Assembly (NCBI GenBank): GCA_022562155.1
Contig: JADFPV010000009.1
Coordinates: 1-48,893 of the forward strand
Length of the DNA: 48,893 nucleotides
From: Chloroflexota bacterium
GTDB taxonomy: Bacteria > Chloroflexota > Dehalococcoidia > DSTF01 > RBG-16-68-14
Reading direction: 5' to 3'
Positions within the stretch are counted from its first letter, which is position 1, and every line of letters begins with the position of its first letter. Shown in pieces: positions 16,915 to 25,478 of this stretch. The translations under genes were made by a program, and so were the position numbers. Below the pieces are notes generated by a model. That model worked only from the letters and a program-made list of their open reading frames with translations. It was not told where the DNA came from and did not search any database.

Positions 16915-17760
16915 CTAGTCTCGCCCCACCTCGTGCAGCACCAACGTCTCGTTCATGCTGCCGGAGCGAAAGCCCGCCAGGTCCAGCGTGATGTATGAGT
17001 ATCCCAGCTCCTTCAGGCGTTCAACGACGCGCTGGCGGGTGCCGTCTGCCATGAGAACGGGCACATCGTCCGGTTCCAGCTCGATGCGGGCGACATCATC
17101 GTGGTGACGCACGCGCAGCTGCCGGATGCCGAGCGATCGTAGGAACGCCTCCGCTGCCGCGATCCGCTCCAGGATCTCGACGGTCACCGGCGTCCCGTAC
17201 GGGATGCGCGACGAGAGGCAGGCCATTGCGGGCTTGTCCCAGGTCGGCAGACCTCGCTCTTGGGAGAGAGAACGTATCTCGTCCTTCGTCAGCCCAGCCT
17301 CGATCAGCGGGCTGCGCACGCCGTGCTCCGCCGCAGCGATTCTGCCCGGCCGGTGGTCCCCGGTGTCATCGACGTTGCATCCGTCGATGACGAAGGCGTA
17401 CTCCCGTTGCTTGGCGATGTCGGCTAGCAGACCGTACAGCTCGGTCTTGCAGTGGAAGCAGCGGTCAGGTGAGTTCTCAACGTAGCCCTCGCGCTCCATC
17501 TCGTGGGTCTCTAACAGCTCGTGGGCGATCCCGTTTTGCGCTGCCAGCTCCCGCGCCTCTTCCACCTCAGAATTTGGAATCGAAGGTGACACGCCCGTAA
17601 CCGCGAGCGCGCGCTCCCCAAGCACGTCGCCCGCTACAGACATGAGGAAGGTGCTGTCCACGCCGCCGGAGAATGCGACGATGACAGAGCCCATCTCTCG
17701 GAGGATGGCTTCGAGCCTCTGGAGCTTGGCCTGCGACGTAGCTGCCATAGCTGACGCCAT
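16915..17760 (-). CDS. larE: LarE, sulfur transferase for nickel-pincer nucleotide synthesis
   Basis: The 281-residue protein has the PP-loop SGGVDS at 31-36 of N-type ATP pyrophosphatases. LarE activates the pyridinium biscarboxylate nucleotide by adenylylation and inserts sulfur. Cys181 in [11 protein letters not shown] matches the sulfur-donating cysteine of Lactobacillus LarE. Two more cysteines, Cys101 and Cys104 in RCFHCK, form a CxxC, a set seen in LarE enzymes that carry a [4Fe-4S] cluster instead of sacrificing their own sulfur. The start at 17760 is the first ATG; a TTG at 17787 and an ATG at 17748 are alternatives and none has a good ribosome site. It heads an operon with two hydrolases. 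Confidence 0.93.
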   Translation of the reverse strand: MASAMAATSQAKLQRLEAILREMGSVIVAFSGGVDSTFLMSVAGDVLGERALAVTGVSPSIPNSEVEEARELAAQNGIAHELLETHEMEREGYVENSPDRCFHCKTELYGLLADIAKQREYAFVIDGCNVDDTGDHRPGRIAAAEHGVRSPLIEAGLTKDEIRSLSQERGLPTWDKPAMACLSSRIPYGTPVTVEILERIAAAEAFLRSLGIRQLRVRHHDDVARIELEPDDVPVLMADGTRQRVVERLKELGYSYITLDLAGFRSGSMNETLVLHEVGRD

Positions 17761-17903
17761 CGTATCACGTAGCGTACACCTCGCCAACGAACCGATTCTA
17801 AAGCGAGTGTAGTGGAGCGCCGATACCTAAGTGAGAGGGTCCGTCCTCATGTAGGTGCGCAGGCTTCCTCTCTGTCGGCGTGCGCACAAAGTCAAGGAGC
17901 CGG

Positions 17904-19589
17904 ATGGCAAAACCCACACATAAGCTCTATTTTGTCTTTGCGGGTTGGACGTTCCTCGCGATAAGCATTGTCGCGGCGTCCGTCACCATCCTCCAGATCC
18001 AGGGGATCCGGTCGCAGGCCGAAGCCGACGCAACGGCCGCCGTCGACCGCACGGTGTTGCCCGTTCTCGATCTGGATGCGGAGGATGTTAGCGCTGGTGA
18101 CTTCGAGGGCTTCTACGAGAGCGCGGGAGCGCTGCTCGGCCGGGAGGACGTGCAGGCGATTCGGGTCTGGAGTGGCGATGGCGAGCTGCTCGCGGAGGCC
18201 GGCCGCGGCCAGGGCGCGGCGGCCGACGTCGATGCTGTGTTGAGCGCTTCTCAGAGCGGCTCGGCAACGAGGAAGGCGGGCTCGCCTAACGGAGACGTCC
18301 TCGCGAACTACGTCCGCTTCGGTGACAGCACCGTAATCGAGATCCAGCAGGACTACGGACCGATCGCAGAATCCGTGGCGACAAGCCGTTGGCGGCTGGC
18401 CCTCATCGCCTTCGGGGGGACGATCGTAACGATGATCTTGCTCCAGACCATCCTCTGGGCCGCCGCGCGAGGTATGCGCGGAGAGTACAATAGGTTGGAT
18501 TACCTGCACCGGTCGGGCCAGGCGATGCGTTCCACACTCGACGTGACTGGGGTGCTGGAGCGGCTGACGCGCGACACCGCCCGCTACGTGGGAGCGCATC
18601 TAGGGCTCGCCACGCTGCTGGAGGACGACGGCAACGAACTGATTCTGCGTGCGAGCTACGAGCAGCGGGACGGTTCGACGGTCCAGCACTACCGCGCGGT
18701 CGACGTGTGGTACATGCGCCGGTGCGCCGTCACGGGCGAAACCGTGTTCTCGGCGGATGAGGACTTCCCGTATCAGGAGGTGCTTGGCCACGAGATCGAC
18801 GAGAACCGTCAGACATCCATCCTGAACGTTGCCATCCCCGGCAGAGACGGCGCAATTGGAGTGGTCACCCTGGTGCGAGGTGTGACGCGTCGCGCCTTTA
18901 GCAAGGCTGACGTCCAGATGATAGAGGAGCTGGCGACCCAAGGCGGCCTGGCTGTTGAGCAGGTTGCCCTGTTCACCAAAGTGCGTAACCACGCGGATGC
19001 ATTGGAGTTGAGCTACGACAGCACATTGCGCGTGCTGATGGCGGCCCTCGACACGAAGGACGCCGTTACGCAGGGGCACTCGGAACGCGTAGGGCGTCTG
19101 ACCGTAACGCTCGCGAAGGAAATGGGCGTGCCGGAAGAGCGCCTGTCTGACATGGAGCGTGGCGCGCTCCTCCACGACGTCGGCAAGATCGGCGTCCCGG
19201 ACGCTGTGCTCCAGAAGCCTAGCTCGCTCGACGCGGCCGAATGGGAGGCGATGGAGAAGCACCCGCTGAACGCCGGCCTGATGCTCTCCAAGCTTAGTTT
19301 CCTGGAAGGCGCCATGCCCATCGTGCTCTACCACCACGAGCGTTACGACGGCACGGGCTATCCCTTCAAGCTTAAGCGGAACGCAATCCCATTCGAGGCT
19401 CGTATCTTCGCCGTTGTCGATGCCTATGATGCGATGACGTTCGACCGGCCCTATCGCAAGGCCATGTCCAGCGCGGATGCGCTACGTGAGCTCGAGAGGC
19501 ACTCCGGGAAACAGTTCGACCCGGCAGTCGTTGAGGCGTTCGGCAAACTCATCCGCCGCATGCACGGCTCAGTCGAAGAAGCCGCCTAA
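17904..19589 (+). CDS. Membrane GAF / HD-GYP domain phosphodiesterase
   Basis: The 561-residue protein has one helix at about 9-31, an extracytoplasmic sensor of about 135 residues, a second helix at about 164-187, a GAF domain at about 215-355 and an HD-GYP domain at about 370-555. The HD pair is His424-Asp425 in LLHDVGKIG and the GYP motif is HHERYDGTGYP at 477-487, so the active site looks intact. HD-GYP enzymes break down cyclic di-GMP. GGAG lies 4 bases before the ATG at 17904; an in-frame GTG at 17880 is less likely. It is divergent from larE. Confidence 0.93.
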   Translation: MAKPTHKLYFVFAGWTFLAISIVAASVTILQIQGIRSQAEADATAAVDRTVLPVLDLDAEDVSAGDFEGFYESAGALLGREDVQAIRVWSGDGELLAEAGRGQGAAADVDAVLSASQSGSATRKAGSPNGDVLANYVRFGDSTVIEIQQDYGPIAESVATSRWRLALIAFGGTIVTMILLQTILWAAARGMRGEYNRLDYLHRSGQAMRSTLDVTGVLERLTRDTARYVGAHLGLATLLEDDGNELILRASYEQRDGSTVQHYRAVDVWYMRRCAVTGETVFSADEDFPYQEVLGHEIDENRQTSILNVAIPGRDGAIGVVTLVRGVTRRAFSKADVQMIEELATQGGLAVEQVALFTKVRNHADALELSYDSTLRVLMAALDTKDAVTQGHSERVGRLTVTLAKEMGVPEERLSDMERGALLHDVGKIGVPDAVLQKPSSLDAAEWEAMEKHPLNAGLMLSKLSFLEGAMPIVLYHHERYDGTGYPFKLKRNAIPFEARIFAVVDAYDAMTFDRPYRKAMSSADALRELERHSGKQFDPAVVEAFGKLIRRMHGSVEEAA

Positions 19590-19642
19590 CTCCGGACCCA
19601 GGTTCCACGTTGCAGGCGTCGGAGTCTAGAAATGGACTTCGA

Positions 19643-19672
19643 TTGACCGTTCGGTCAGCCGACGGCTATCAT
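19643..19672 (+). promoter_or_regulatory. Sigma-70-type promoter of the EMO-like gene
   Basis: TTGACC at 19643-19648 and TATCAT at 19667-19672 are separated by 18 bases. The transcription start would be near 19679, leaving about 40 bases of leader before the ATG at 19721. Confidence 0.5.
19644..19657 (+). promoter_or_regulatory. TetR-type operator TGACCG-TT-CGGTCA
   Basis: The palindrome TGACCGTTCGGTCA overlaps the -35 hexamer of the promoter. The form TGACCG-NN-CGGTCA is typical of TetR-family repressors, including several that respond to acyl-CoA and control fatty-acid oxidation. Repression by blocking the -35 box is inferred. No tetR gene lies in this window. Confidence 0.6.
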
Positions 19673-19720
19673 TCGGGCTGACGATAGCGCTTTAGAGGCG
19701 CGATAGTAGATAGGACGAAG

Positions 19721-21835
19721 ATGGCTCCATCCACCTCGTTTCCGGGTGATATCGGATTCTACCTCGCTCTCATCGCATTCTCTTCGCTCTTTCTCTTCCT
19801 AGCCGGCATTCGCGCGGCCGTGATGCTGCGCGCCAAACCTGAGAACCGCCTCGGCACGCTCGACGACATCATCGAGCGCCTGATGACGCTGCCCAAGTAC
19901 GTCCTCGGCACGCGACGCCTCAACCGCTCGCGTTACTGGTACGCCGGTCTTCTCCACACGATGATCTTCTGGGGCTTCATGGTGCTCCAGGTCCGCACGT
20001 TGAACTTCCTGCTGGACGGCTTTCATGAGGCCATCAGCTTCGAAAGCCTGCTGGGGTGGGTCTACATCGGCTTTCGCCCCGTGATGGAAATGTTCAACGT
20101 CATCGTTATCGTTGGCGTCGGTCTCGCTGCGTTCCAACGCATAATCACAAAGCCGGCCCGGCTGACCCTCAACTGGGACGCCTGGTTCATCCTCTTCCTG
20201 ACCTGGTTCTTGATGGTAACGGACGTCTTCACCAACAGCTTCGCTATCTTCCTGGAGCGCGGCGACCACGACGCGTATTCGTTCTTGGCGTTCGGCCTCG
20301 CCAACTACTGGGACTCGATCGGCATGAGCCAGTCGGTCGCCGAGGGGCTCCACGCGAGCTGGTGGTACCTCCACCTGTTCGACTTCCTGATCTTCCTCGC
20401 CTACCTGCCGATCTCGAAACACTCGCACATCCTGACGGCGCCGATCAACGTCTTCTTCCGGCGGCTCACGCCGACGGGCGTGCTCCAACCGATCAAGGAC
20501 ATCGAGGAGCAGGAGGTCTTCGGCGTCGGCAAGGTGCAGGACTTCACGTGGAAGCAGAACATGGACTTCTACACCTGCACGGAGTGCGGGCGCTGCGAGA
20601 TCAACTGTCCGGCCTCCCTGACCGGCAAGGACCTCTCGCCGAAGAAGATCATGCACGACATGCGCACCGTCGCGGAGGCGCAGGTGCATGGCGCGATGGG
20701 GCTCACAAGCAGCAGCGACGAGCCGATCAAGCTGATCGACGCCGTCGGGTTCGACACGATCTGGGACTGCGTCAACTGCGGCGCCTGCCAGTACGAGTGC
20801 CCCGTCTTTATCGAGCACGTCCCGGCGCTGATGGACATGCGGCGTTTCCTCGTCATGGACGAGGCGAACATGCCGGAGAGCGCCGCTTCGACGCTGAAGC
20901 AGCTCGAGCAGCGCGGCCACCCCTGGCCGGGCGCGGCGTTCACGCGCACGTCCTGGATGGACGAGCTGGACTTCGAGATACCGAAGTTCGACGGCAAACA
21001 GGAGTACCTCTTCTGGGTGGGCTGCACAGGAGCGCTGGTCGAACGCAACATGAAGGTCACGCAGGCCGTCGCAAGGCTGCTCAGAGAGGCCGGGGTGACG
21101 TTCGGCTGCCTCGGCGAGGAAGAGACGTGCTCAGGCGACCCGGCGCGGCGTCTGGGCAACGAGTATCTCTTCCAGATCCAGGCCAAGCAAAACATCGAGA
21201 CCTGGCAGGGCAAGGACGTGCAGAAAGTCATCACGACCTGCCCGCACTGCTTCAACACGATGAAGAACGAGTACCCACAGTTGGATGGCCACTTCGAGGT
21301 GCAACACCACACAGAGGTCTTCGCTGCTCTCATCGCCGAGGGCAAGCTCCAGGTCACCGAAGAGCTCGCAGAAAAGATCACCTATCACGACTCATGCTTC
21401 CTCGGGCGTCACAACGACATCTACGAACCGCCGCGCGACATTATCAAGGCGATCCCGGGTGCGGAGCTTGTGGAGATACCCGGCCACAATCGAGAGCAAG
21501 GTTTCTGCTGCGGTGCCGGCGGCGCGCACATGTGGGTCGAGGAATCGAAGGGCCAGCGCATCAACCAGGTGCGCGCAACGCAAGCGCAGGACTGCGGACA
21601 GCAGTGCGGCTCAAACATCGTCGCCGCCAACTGCCCGTTCTGCATCCAGATGTTCGACGACGGCATCCCGTCCGTGGAGCCCGACGAGGGCAAGCGCATG
21701 AAGACCTATGACGTCGCGGAGCTGCTGGAGCAGGCGGTGTTCGGATCGAACGGCTCCGGTCATGCCGAGCCTGTCGAAGCAGCGGCCTCGACCGAAGGCG
21801 TCGCCGAGAGCGACGAAACGGAGTCTGAAGCATGA
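19721..21835 (+). CDS. Membrane Fe-S oxidoreductase, ETF:(mena)quinone oxidoreductase (EMO) type
   Basis: The 704-residue protein has an N-terminal NarI/cytochrome-b-like membrane part with about five to six helices (about 12-235; histidines at 79 and 218 region are candidate heme ligands). Two ferredoxin-type 4Fe-4S motifs follow at Cys286-289-292-296 and Cys350-353-356-360. The last half has two CCG domains (around TTCPHCFNTMK and GFCCGAGGAHMW) as in HdrD. This matches the membrane oxidoreductases that take electrons from electron-transfer flavoprotein, for example from beta-oxidation, and pass them to menaquinone. No etfAB genes lie next to it. A TetR-type operator overlaps its promoter. 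Its stop overlaps the next small gene. Confidence 0.88.
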   Translation: MAPSTSFPGDIGFYLALIAFSSLFLFLAGIRAAVMLRAKPENRLGTLDDIIERLMTLPKYVLGTRRLNRSRYWYAGLLHTMIFWGFMVLQVRTLNFLLDGFHEAISFESLLGWVYIGFRPVMEMFNVIVIVGVGLAAFQRIITKPARLTLNWDAWFILFLTWFLMVTDVFTNSFAIFLERGDHDAYSFLAFGLANYWDSIGMSQSVAEGLHASWWYLHLFDFLIFLAYLPISKHSHILTAPINVFFRRLTPTGVLQPIKDIEEQEVFGVGKVQDFTWKQNMDFYTCTECGRCEINCPASLTGKDLSPKKIMHDMRTVAEAQVHGAMGLTSSSDEPIKLIDAVGFDTIWDCVNCGACQYECPVFIEHVPALMDMRRFLVMDEANMPESAASTLKQLEQRGHPWPGAAFTRTSWMDELDFEIPKFDGKQEYLFWVGCTGALVERNMKVTQAVARLLREAGVTFGCLGEEETCSGDPARRLGNEYLFQIQAKQNIETWQGKDVQKVITTCPHCFNTMKNEYPQLDGHFEVQHHTEVFAALIAEGKLQVTEELAEKITYHDSCFLGRHNDIYEPPRDIIKAIPGAELVEIPGHNREQGFCCGAGGAHMWVEESKGQRINQVRATQAQDCGQQCGSNIVAANCPFCIQMFDDGIPSVEPDEGKRMKTYDVAELLEQAVFGSNGSGHAEPVEAAASTEGVAESDETESEA

Positions 21836-21951
21836 CCGAGGAGCCCGAAGAAGGCACAGGCGAACCGCCAGCCATCGTCCTCTACGCCATCTACGCGACG
21901 CTCTTCGCCGTCCTCATCACCGTGCTCATCCTCGTCGGCGTCTACGTCTAG
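21832..21951 (+). CDS. 39-residue single-helix membrane protein coupled to the oxidoreductase
   Basis: The ATG at 21832 overlaps the oxidoreductase stop as ATGA. The 39-residue product has an acidic start (MTEEPEEGTGEPP) and one hydrophobic helix (IVLYAIYATLFAVLITVLIL). The coupling suggests a small subunit or assembly partner of the upstream complex. A 94-base segment covering most of this gene recurs downstream, with mostly conservative changes that keep the hydrophobic helix, which supports it being a real coding sequence. Confidence 0.65.
   Translation: MTEEPEEGTGEPPAIVLYAIYATLFAVLITVLILVGVYV
21858..21951 (+). repeat. 94-bp direct repeat, copy 1
   Basis: This segment, the 3' part of the 39-residue gene, matches 22916-23009 over exactly 94 bases with about 9 mismatches and no gap. 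The two copies enclose a single unknown gene. Confidence 0.85.
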
Positions 21952-21996
21952 CTATCTACGCAAACAGCACAGGTTTGCGATTGTCTGAGAGTCAAC

Positions 21997-22911
21997 ATGG
22001 CGTCCGCGGATATGCTCCCCTACACGATACTTGGCCCGAAAGAGGGGTCGCGAAAGGTAGAACTTTGGTCAGTCCGACGACTTCCCTTTGAACCGACTGG
22101 CTGGATGAAGCAACTTCGCGGCGAACTGCGGGAAGCCATCCGCTCGCTTCCTGTACAAGCCGATGCCATTCTTCACGCGACGTATGCATCGAGTGAAGAC
22201 AGGTTCGTCGACGTCGAGAATGTTCTCTTCTACAACGTGGGGACTGGATGCTTCGCGAGGGTCGGCAGTTTGGGTTTGCGCTTCGAGCGTGTTTTCGCAT
22301 CAGCGCCGAAATCGCCAAGGGTCTTGGACGGATCAACGTTGCATCATCACCTTTACGAGACCGTGGCGCGGAATGGTGCATTCCATCATTGGGAGCGCCG
22401 TGAGACACTCGCGTCCTGGGCCGTACCGTCCATTCCCCTGCGGCCTCAGCCATCCGCCGCTTTGGTGTGGCTTCGCACGAAGATTGAGGGGAGCATAAAG
22501 ACCTACGGTGAAAGTATTTCGTATGAAGGTTTCGGCATGACCCTGACTATCCACCAACCTCCCGGGAAAGCGCTGAACCTGACGGCAGTAATCAAGCCGC
22601 TGCTTGACGGCGTCATCGCTGCGTTGCATTCACATGATGGCTCGGCGCTTGAAGACGTATCCAACCGTTTAGCAGGCAAATTGGCAGCCAGCCGCAGAAC
22701 GGTTGCGCGAGCGCTCATGGATACACGGAATGCCAGCTTGGGGCAGAGAAGGTTGGTTCACCCCTTTCAGCAATTTGTTCAGTGGAATCCGGCGGATGAT
22801 CGACTGGTCGCAGCTGATATCGTGGTCGACCGGAATACGAGCGAGCGGCCTTGGAGTTTGTCGGGGGAACTCTTTATGGTCAAGAGCAAGAGTCCCATCT
22901 GGCTTAGCTAG
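21997..22911 (+). CDS. Unknown protein, accessory gene between repeat copies
   Basis: I do not recognise this 304-residue soluble protein. It has no signal peptide or membrane helix. The middle part carries IKPLLDGVIAALH and later WNPADDRLVAADIVVDR; the Asp pattern loosely recalls RusA-type resolvases, but the usual DxDN motif is missing, so I do not assign it. Other landmarks are ENVLFYNVG and a tryptophan-rich stretch. Base composition looks more AT-rich than its neighbours (for example around 22500-22530), and it sits between two copies of a 94-base repeat, both suggesting later arrival. There is no clear ribosome site at the ATG at 21997; ATG at 22012 is an alternative. Confidence 0.7.
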   Translation: MASADMLPYTILGPKEGSRKVELWSVRRLPFEPTGWMKQLRGELREAIRSLPVQADAILHATYASSEDRFVDVENVLFYNVGTGCFARVGSLGLRFERVFASAPKSPRVLDGSTLHHHLYETVARNGAFHHWERRETLASWAVPSIPLRPQPSAALVWLRTKIEGSIKTYGESISYEGFGMTLTIHQPPGKALNLTAVIKPLLDGVIAALHSHDGSALEDVSNRLAGKLAASRRTVARALMDTRNASLGQRRLVHPFQQFVQWNPADDRLVAADIVVDRNTSERPWSLSGELFMVKSKSPIWLS

Positions 22912-22915
22912 CGAG

Positions 22916-23009
22916 AGGCGAACCGCCGGCCATCGTTCTCTATCCCATCTACGCGACGCTCTTCGCCGTCCTCATCGGCGTGCTGATCGTCGTCGGCATC
23001 TACGTCTAG
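22916..23009 (+). pseudogene. 94-bp direct repeat, copy 2: headless copy of the 39-residue gene
   Basis: The frame GEPPAIVLYPIYATLF onward and its stop are kept, but the acidic N-terminal nine codons and any start codon are missing: the in-frame codon at 22905 is a stop. It is therefore probably not translated. About 9 of 94 bases differ from copy 1. Confidence 0.75.
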
Positions 23010-23010
23010 G

Positions 23011-23053
23011 GCTGAGCTTCGCTCAGCTTGGCAGTTGCTATGCAACTGCCAAG
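23011..23053 (+). terminator. Two adjacent hairpins after repeat copy 2
   Basis: GCTGAG/CTCAGC (23011-23027, loop CTTCG) is followed immediately by CTTGGCAGTTGC at 23027-23038 pairing over 12 bases with GCAACTGCCAAG at 23042-23053. The second stem is perfect with a 3-base loop. They probably end the transcript of the oxidoreductase region; there is no T tract, so a dispersed palindromic repeat is also possible. Confidence 0.5.
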
Positions 23054-23142
23054 CATCTACTGACTTTCGGCAAGGCGAAAGCTGATCCTCTACGGCTGGC
23101 GCCGCCTATTGACCATATGTCGGACTTGAGACGAAAGACGCG

Positions 23143-23148
23143 TAGAAT
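23143..23148 (+). promoter_or_regulatory. -10 box at the MMPL gene, leaderless layout
   Basis: TAGAAT ends 7 bases before the ATG at 23156, so transcription would start at the start codon itself. This favours 23156 over the in-frame ATG at 23117. Confidence 0.4.
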
Positions 23149-23155
23149 TGAAACG

Positions 23156-25372
23156 ATGGGTATCACAGAACGCCTAGCTCGGGCGAGCGCGCGCCGCCCG
23201 TGGCTGGTCGTCGCGGCGTGGGTGGTGCTGGTGGGCGCGGGAGGATTGTTCGCCCTCGGCATCGGCGATGTCCTCACTACGGAGTTCGTGCTGACGAACA
23301 GTCCGGAGTCCGCGCAGGCGGACGACCTGATCGAGGAGCGGCTGCGCGGGCCGGAGCGCGCGGAGGAGTTCCTCATCGTCCAATCGGAGACGCTCACAGT
23401 GGACGAAGGGGCGTTCCAAGACCACGTCGAAGCGCTCGTGGCGGAGCTGGCCGTGCTTGACGAAGCGGTCGAAGCTGTGACCAGCTACTACCAGGCACGA
23501 GACGAGCGCATGGTCTCCGCGGACCGGCACAAAACCATCGTCCCCGTTGTGCTCGCCGGCAAGCCGAGCGAAGCGGCGGACAACGTTGGTCCCGTCGTGG
23601 CGGTCGTCGAGGAAGCGAACGGGCAGGACGGGTTCGAAGTGCTAACCGTCGGCACGGGCAGCATCGCCCGCTTCTTCAACGAACAGTCGGAGAAGGACTT
23701 ACTGCGGGGTGAGATGATCGGCATCCCGATCGCACTGATCATCCTGATTCTGGTGTTTGGAGCGCTGGCCGCCGCCGGTGTGCCTCTGCTACTCGCCGCC
23801 GCTTCCATCATCGTTGCGGTCGGCACGACCGCGCTGATCGGCCGGGCGTTCGATCTCAACTTCTTCGTCCTGAACATGATCACGATGGTTGGTCTGGCGG
23901 TCGGCATCGACTACTCACTGTTCGTGATCCATCGCTACCGCGAGGAGCGATCGCGGGGCCTCGAGAAGGAGGACGCGATTGCACGGACAGGGGCAACGGC
24001 GGGCCGGGCGGTGCTGTTTTCAGGCGGAGCGGTGATTGTGGGCCTGATGGGTCTGCTGATCGTGCCGATCAACGTCTACCGAAGCCTGGCGATCGGCGCC
24101 ATTGCGGTTGCGGCGTTCGCAGTGATCGCCGCGCTGACGCTGCTGCCTGCCGTGCTGAGCATCGTCGGTGACAGGATCAACGCCGGACGCGTCCCGTTCC
24201 TGGGGCCGCGGGCCCAGCAGGAGGGCGGGGGTGGCTTCTGGTACTGGGTCGCTTCGACGGTCATGAGGCATCCGGTGATCAGTCTGCTAGCCTCCGCCGG
24301 ACTGCTGATCGCACTGACGGTCCCGTACTTCAGCATCAACGTCGGTCTTCCGGGTGTGAGCACGTTTCCCGAAGATAACGAGGTGCGTCTGGCGTTTGAG
24401 ACGCTTGACGGCGAGTTCTCGAGCGGGCTCCTCTCACCGGCCGAGATCGCGATCGACGCGCCTAACGTGCTCGTCCCCGAGGTTCTGGTAGCGATAGATA
24501 GGCTCCTGACGTCAATAGATGGCGACGAGCGGTTCGAAGGCGCGATCTATGAAACGAACGACGCAGGCGATCTGGCCGTCATCTCGGCGCTTGTCCGAGG
24601 AGACCCGGAGTCGCAGGAAGCACACGATGCGGTGTCGAGACTACGTGACGATTACGTCCCCGCCGCGTTCAATCGCGTCGCCGCGCGGGCGTTCGTCACA
24701 GGTGAGACGGCCAGCGAGCAGGACATGTTCGATACGATCGCGACCTATACGCCGATCGTGTTCGCGTTCGTGCTGGGCCTCAGTTTCATCTTGCTGCTGC
24801 TGGTGTTCCGTTCCATTGTGGTGCCGATAAAGGCGTTGATCATGAACCTGCTGTCGGTTGGCGCCGCCTATGGCTCGCTCGTGCTGGTATTCCAGCACGG
24901 GGTTGGCAACGAGATCTTCGGGTTCCAGCAATCGGACATCATCGCCGCATGGCTACCGCTGTTCTTGTTCGCGTTCCTGTTTGGCCTATCGATGGACTAC
25001 CACGTCTTCCTGCTCAGCCGGATCAGGGAGCATTGGGACCGGACGGGGAACAACGCCGCGTCCGTAGCGTACGGACTGAGTTCCACGGCCGGTCTCATCA
25101 CGGGCGCCGCCCTCATCATGGTCGCCGTGTTCTCCGGCTTCGCCATGGGCGAACTGATCGAGCTACAGCAGATGGGCTTTGGTCTCGCCGTAGCCGTGCT
25201 GATCGATGCGACGATAGTGCGCTCGATACTTGTGCCCGCGAGCATGGCGCTGTTGGGCGATTGGAACTGGTACCTGCCGAACTGGCTGCGGTGGCTTCCC
25301 AGCCTCCAAGTGGAAGGGCCGTCCCGGAGGGCGGGCGTGCCCGTAATCGTGCCGGTGTTCGGTAACGACTGA
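23156..25372 (+). CDS. MMPL-family RND transporter
   Basis: The 738-residue protein is an MmpL/HpnN-like exporter, expected to use the proton gradient to move lipids or other hydrophobic compounds. It has the two-repeat layout: helix 1 at about 17-36, an extracytoplasmic loop to about 185, five helices with the MITMVGLAVGIDYSLFVIHRY signature, then a second loop and helices with LFAFLFGLSMDYHVFLLSRI. The aspartates in GIDYS and SMDYH are the expected proton-relay residues. The frame is open far upstream, but that part contains the repeat and hairpins and is not coding. It ends with WNWYLPNWL, typical of the family. Confidence 0.93.
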   Translation: MGITERLARASARRPWLVVAAWVVLVGAGGLFALGIGDVLTTEFVLTNSPESAQADDLIEERLRGPERAEEFLIVQSETLTVDEGAFQDHVEALVAELAVLDEAVEAVTSYYQARDERMVSADRHKTIVPVVLAGKPSEAADNVGPVVAVVEEANGQDGFEVLTVGTGSIARFFNEQSEKDLLRGEMIGIPIALIILILVFGALAAAGVPLLLAAASIIVAVGTTALIGRAFDLNFFVLNMITMVGLAVGIDYSLFVIHRYREERSRGLEKEDAIARTGATAGRAVLFSGGAVIVGLMGLLIVPINVYRSLAIGAIAVAAFAVIAALTLLPAVLSIVGDRINAGRVPFLGPRAQQEGGGGFWYWVASTVMRHPVISLLASAGLLIALTVPYFSINVGLPGVSTFPEDNEVRLAFETLDGEFSSGLLSPAEIAIDAPNVLVPEVLVAIDRLLTSIDGDERFEGAIYETNDAGDLAVISALVRGDPESQEAHDAVSRLRDDYVPAAFNRVAARAFVTGETASEQDMFDTIATYTPIVFAFVLGLSFILLLLVFRSIVVPIKALIMNLLSVGAAYGSLVLVFQHGVGNEIFGFQQSDIIAAWLPLFLFAFLFGLSMDYHVFLLSRIREHWDRTGNNAASVAYGLSSTAGLITGAALIMVAVFSGFAMGELIELQQMGFGLAVAVLIDATIVRSILVPASMALLGDWNWYLPNWLRWLPSLQVEGPSRRAGVPVIVPVFGND

Positions 25373-25422
25373 CGGAGACGCGACAGCGTCCTCCTCCTGG
25401 TCCTTGTAGCGGCAAGAGCGTC

Positions 25423-25450
25423 TTGACAATCATCTCTACCACCCTATACT
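25423..25450 (+). promoter_or_regulatory. Consensus sigma-70-type promoter
   Basis: TTGACA at 25423-25428 and TATACT at 25445-25450, 16 bases apart, form the closest match to consensus in the window. The start would be near 25457, which puts the GTG at 25455 outside the transcript and supports the ATG at 25479. Confidence 0.7.
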
Positions 25451-25478
25451 AGGGGTGCTTGGCTGGCCTGAGAAAGAC

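Noticed and set aside
19799-20920. A 373-codon minus-strand frame across the Fe-S oxidoreductase
   Set aside because: It is antisense to a gene with intact Fe-S motifs and has a low-complexity translation.
21858-23009. A transposon with target-site duplication
   Set aside because: The 94-base copies differ at about 9 positions, are far longer than usual target duplications, and no transposase or terminal inverted repeats are visible.
25455-25478. GTG start of the dockerin protein at 25455
   Set aside because: The predicted transcript from the promoter at 25423-25450 starts at about 25457, so this codon would not be transcribed.
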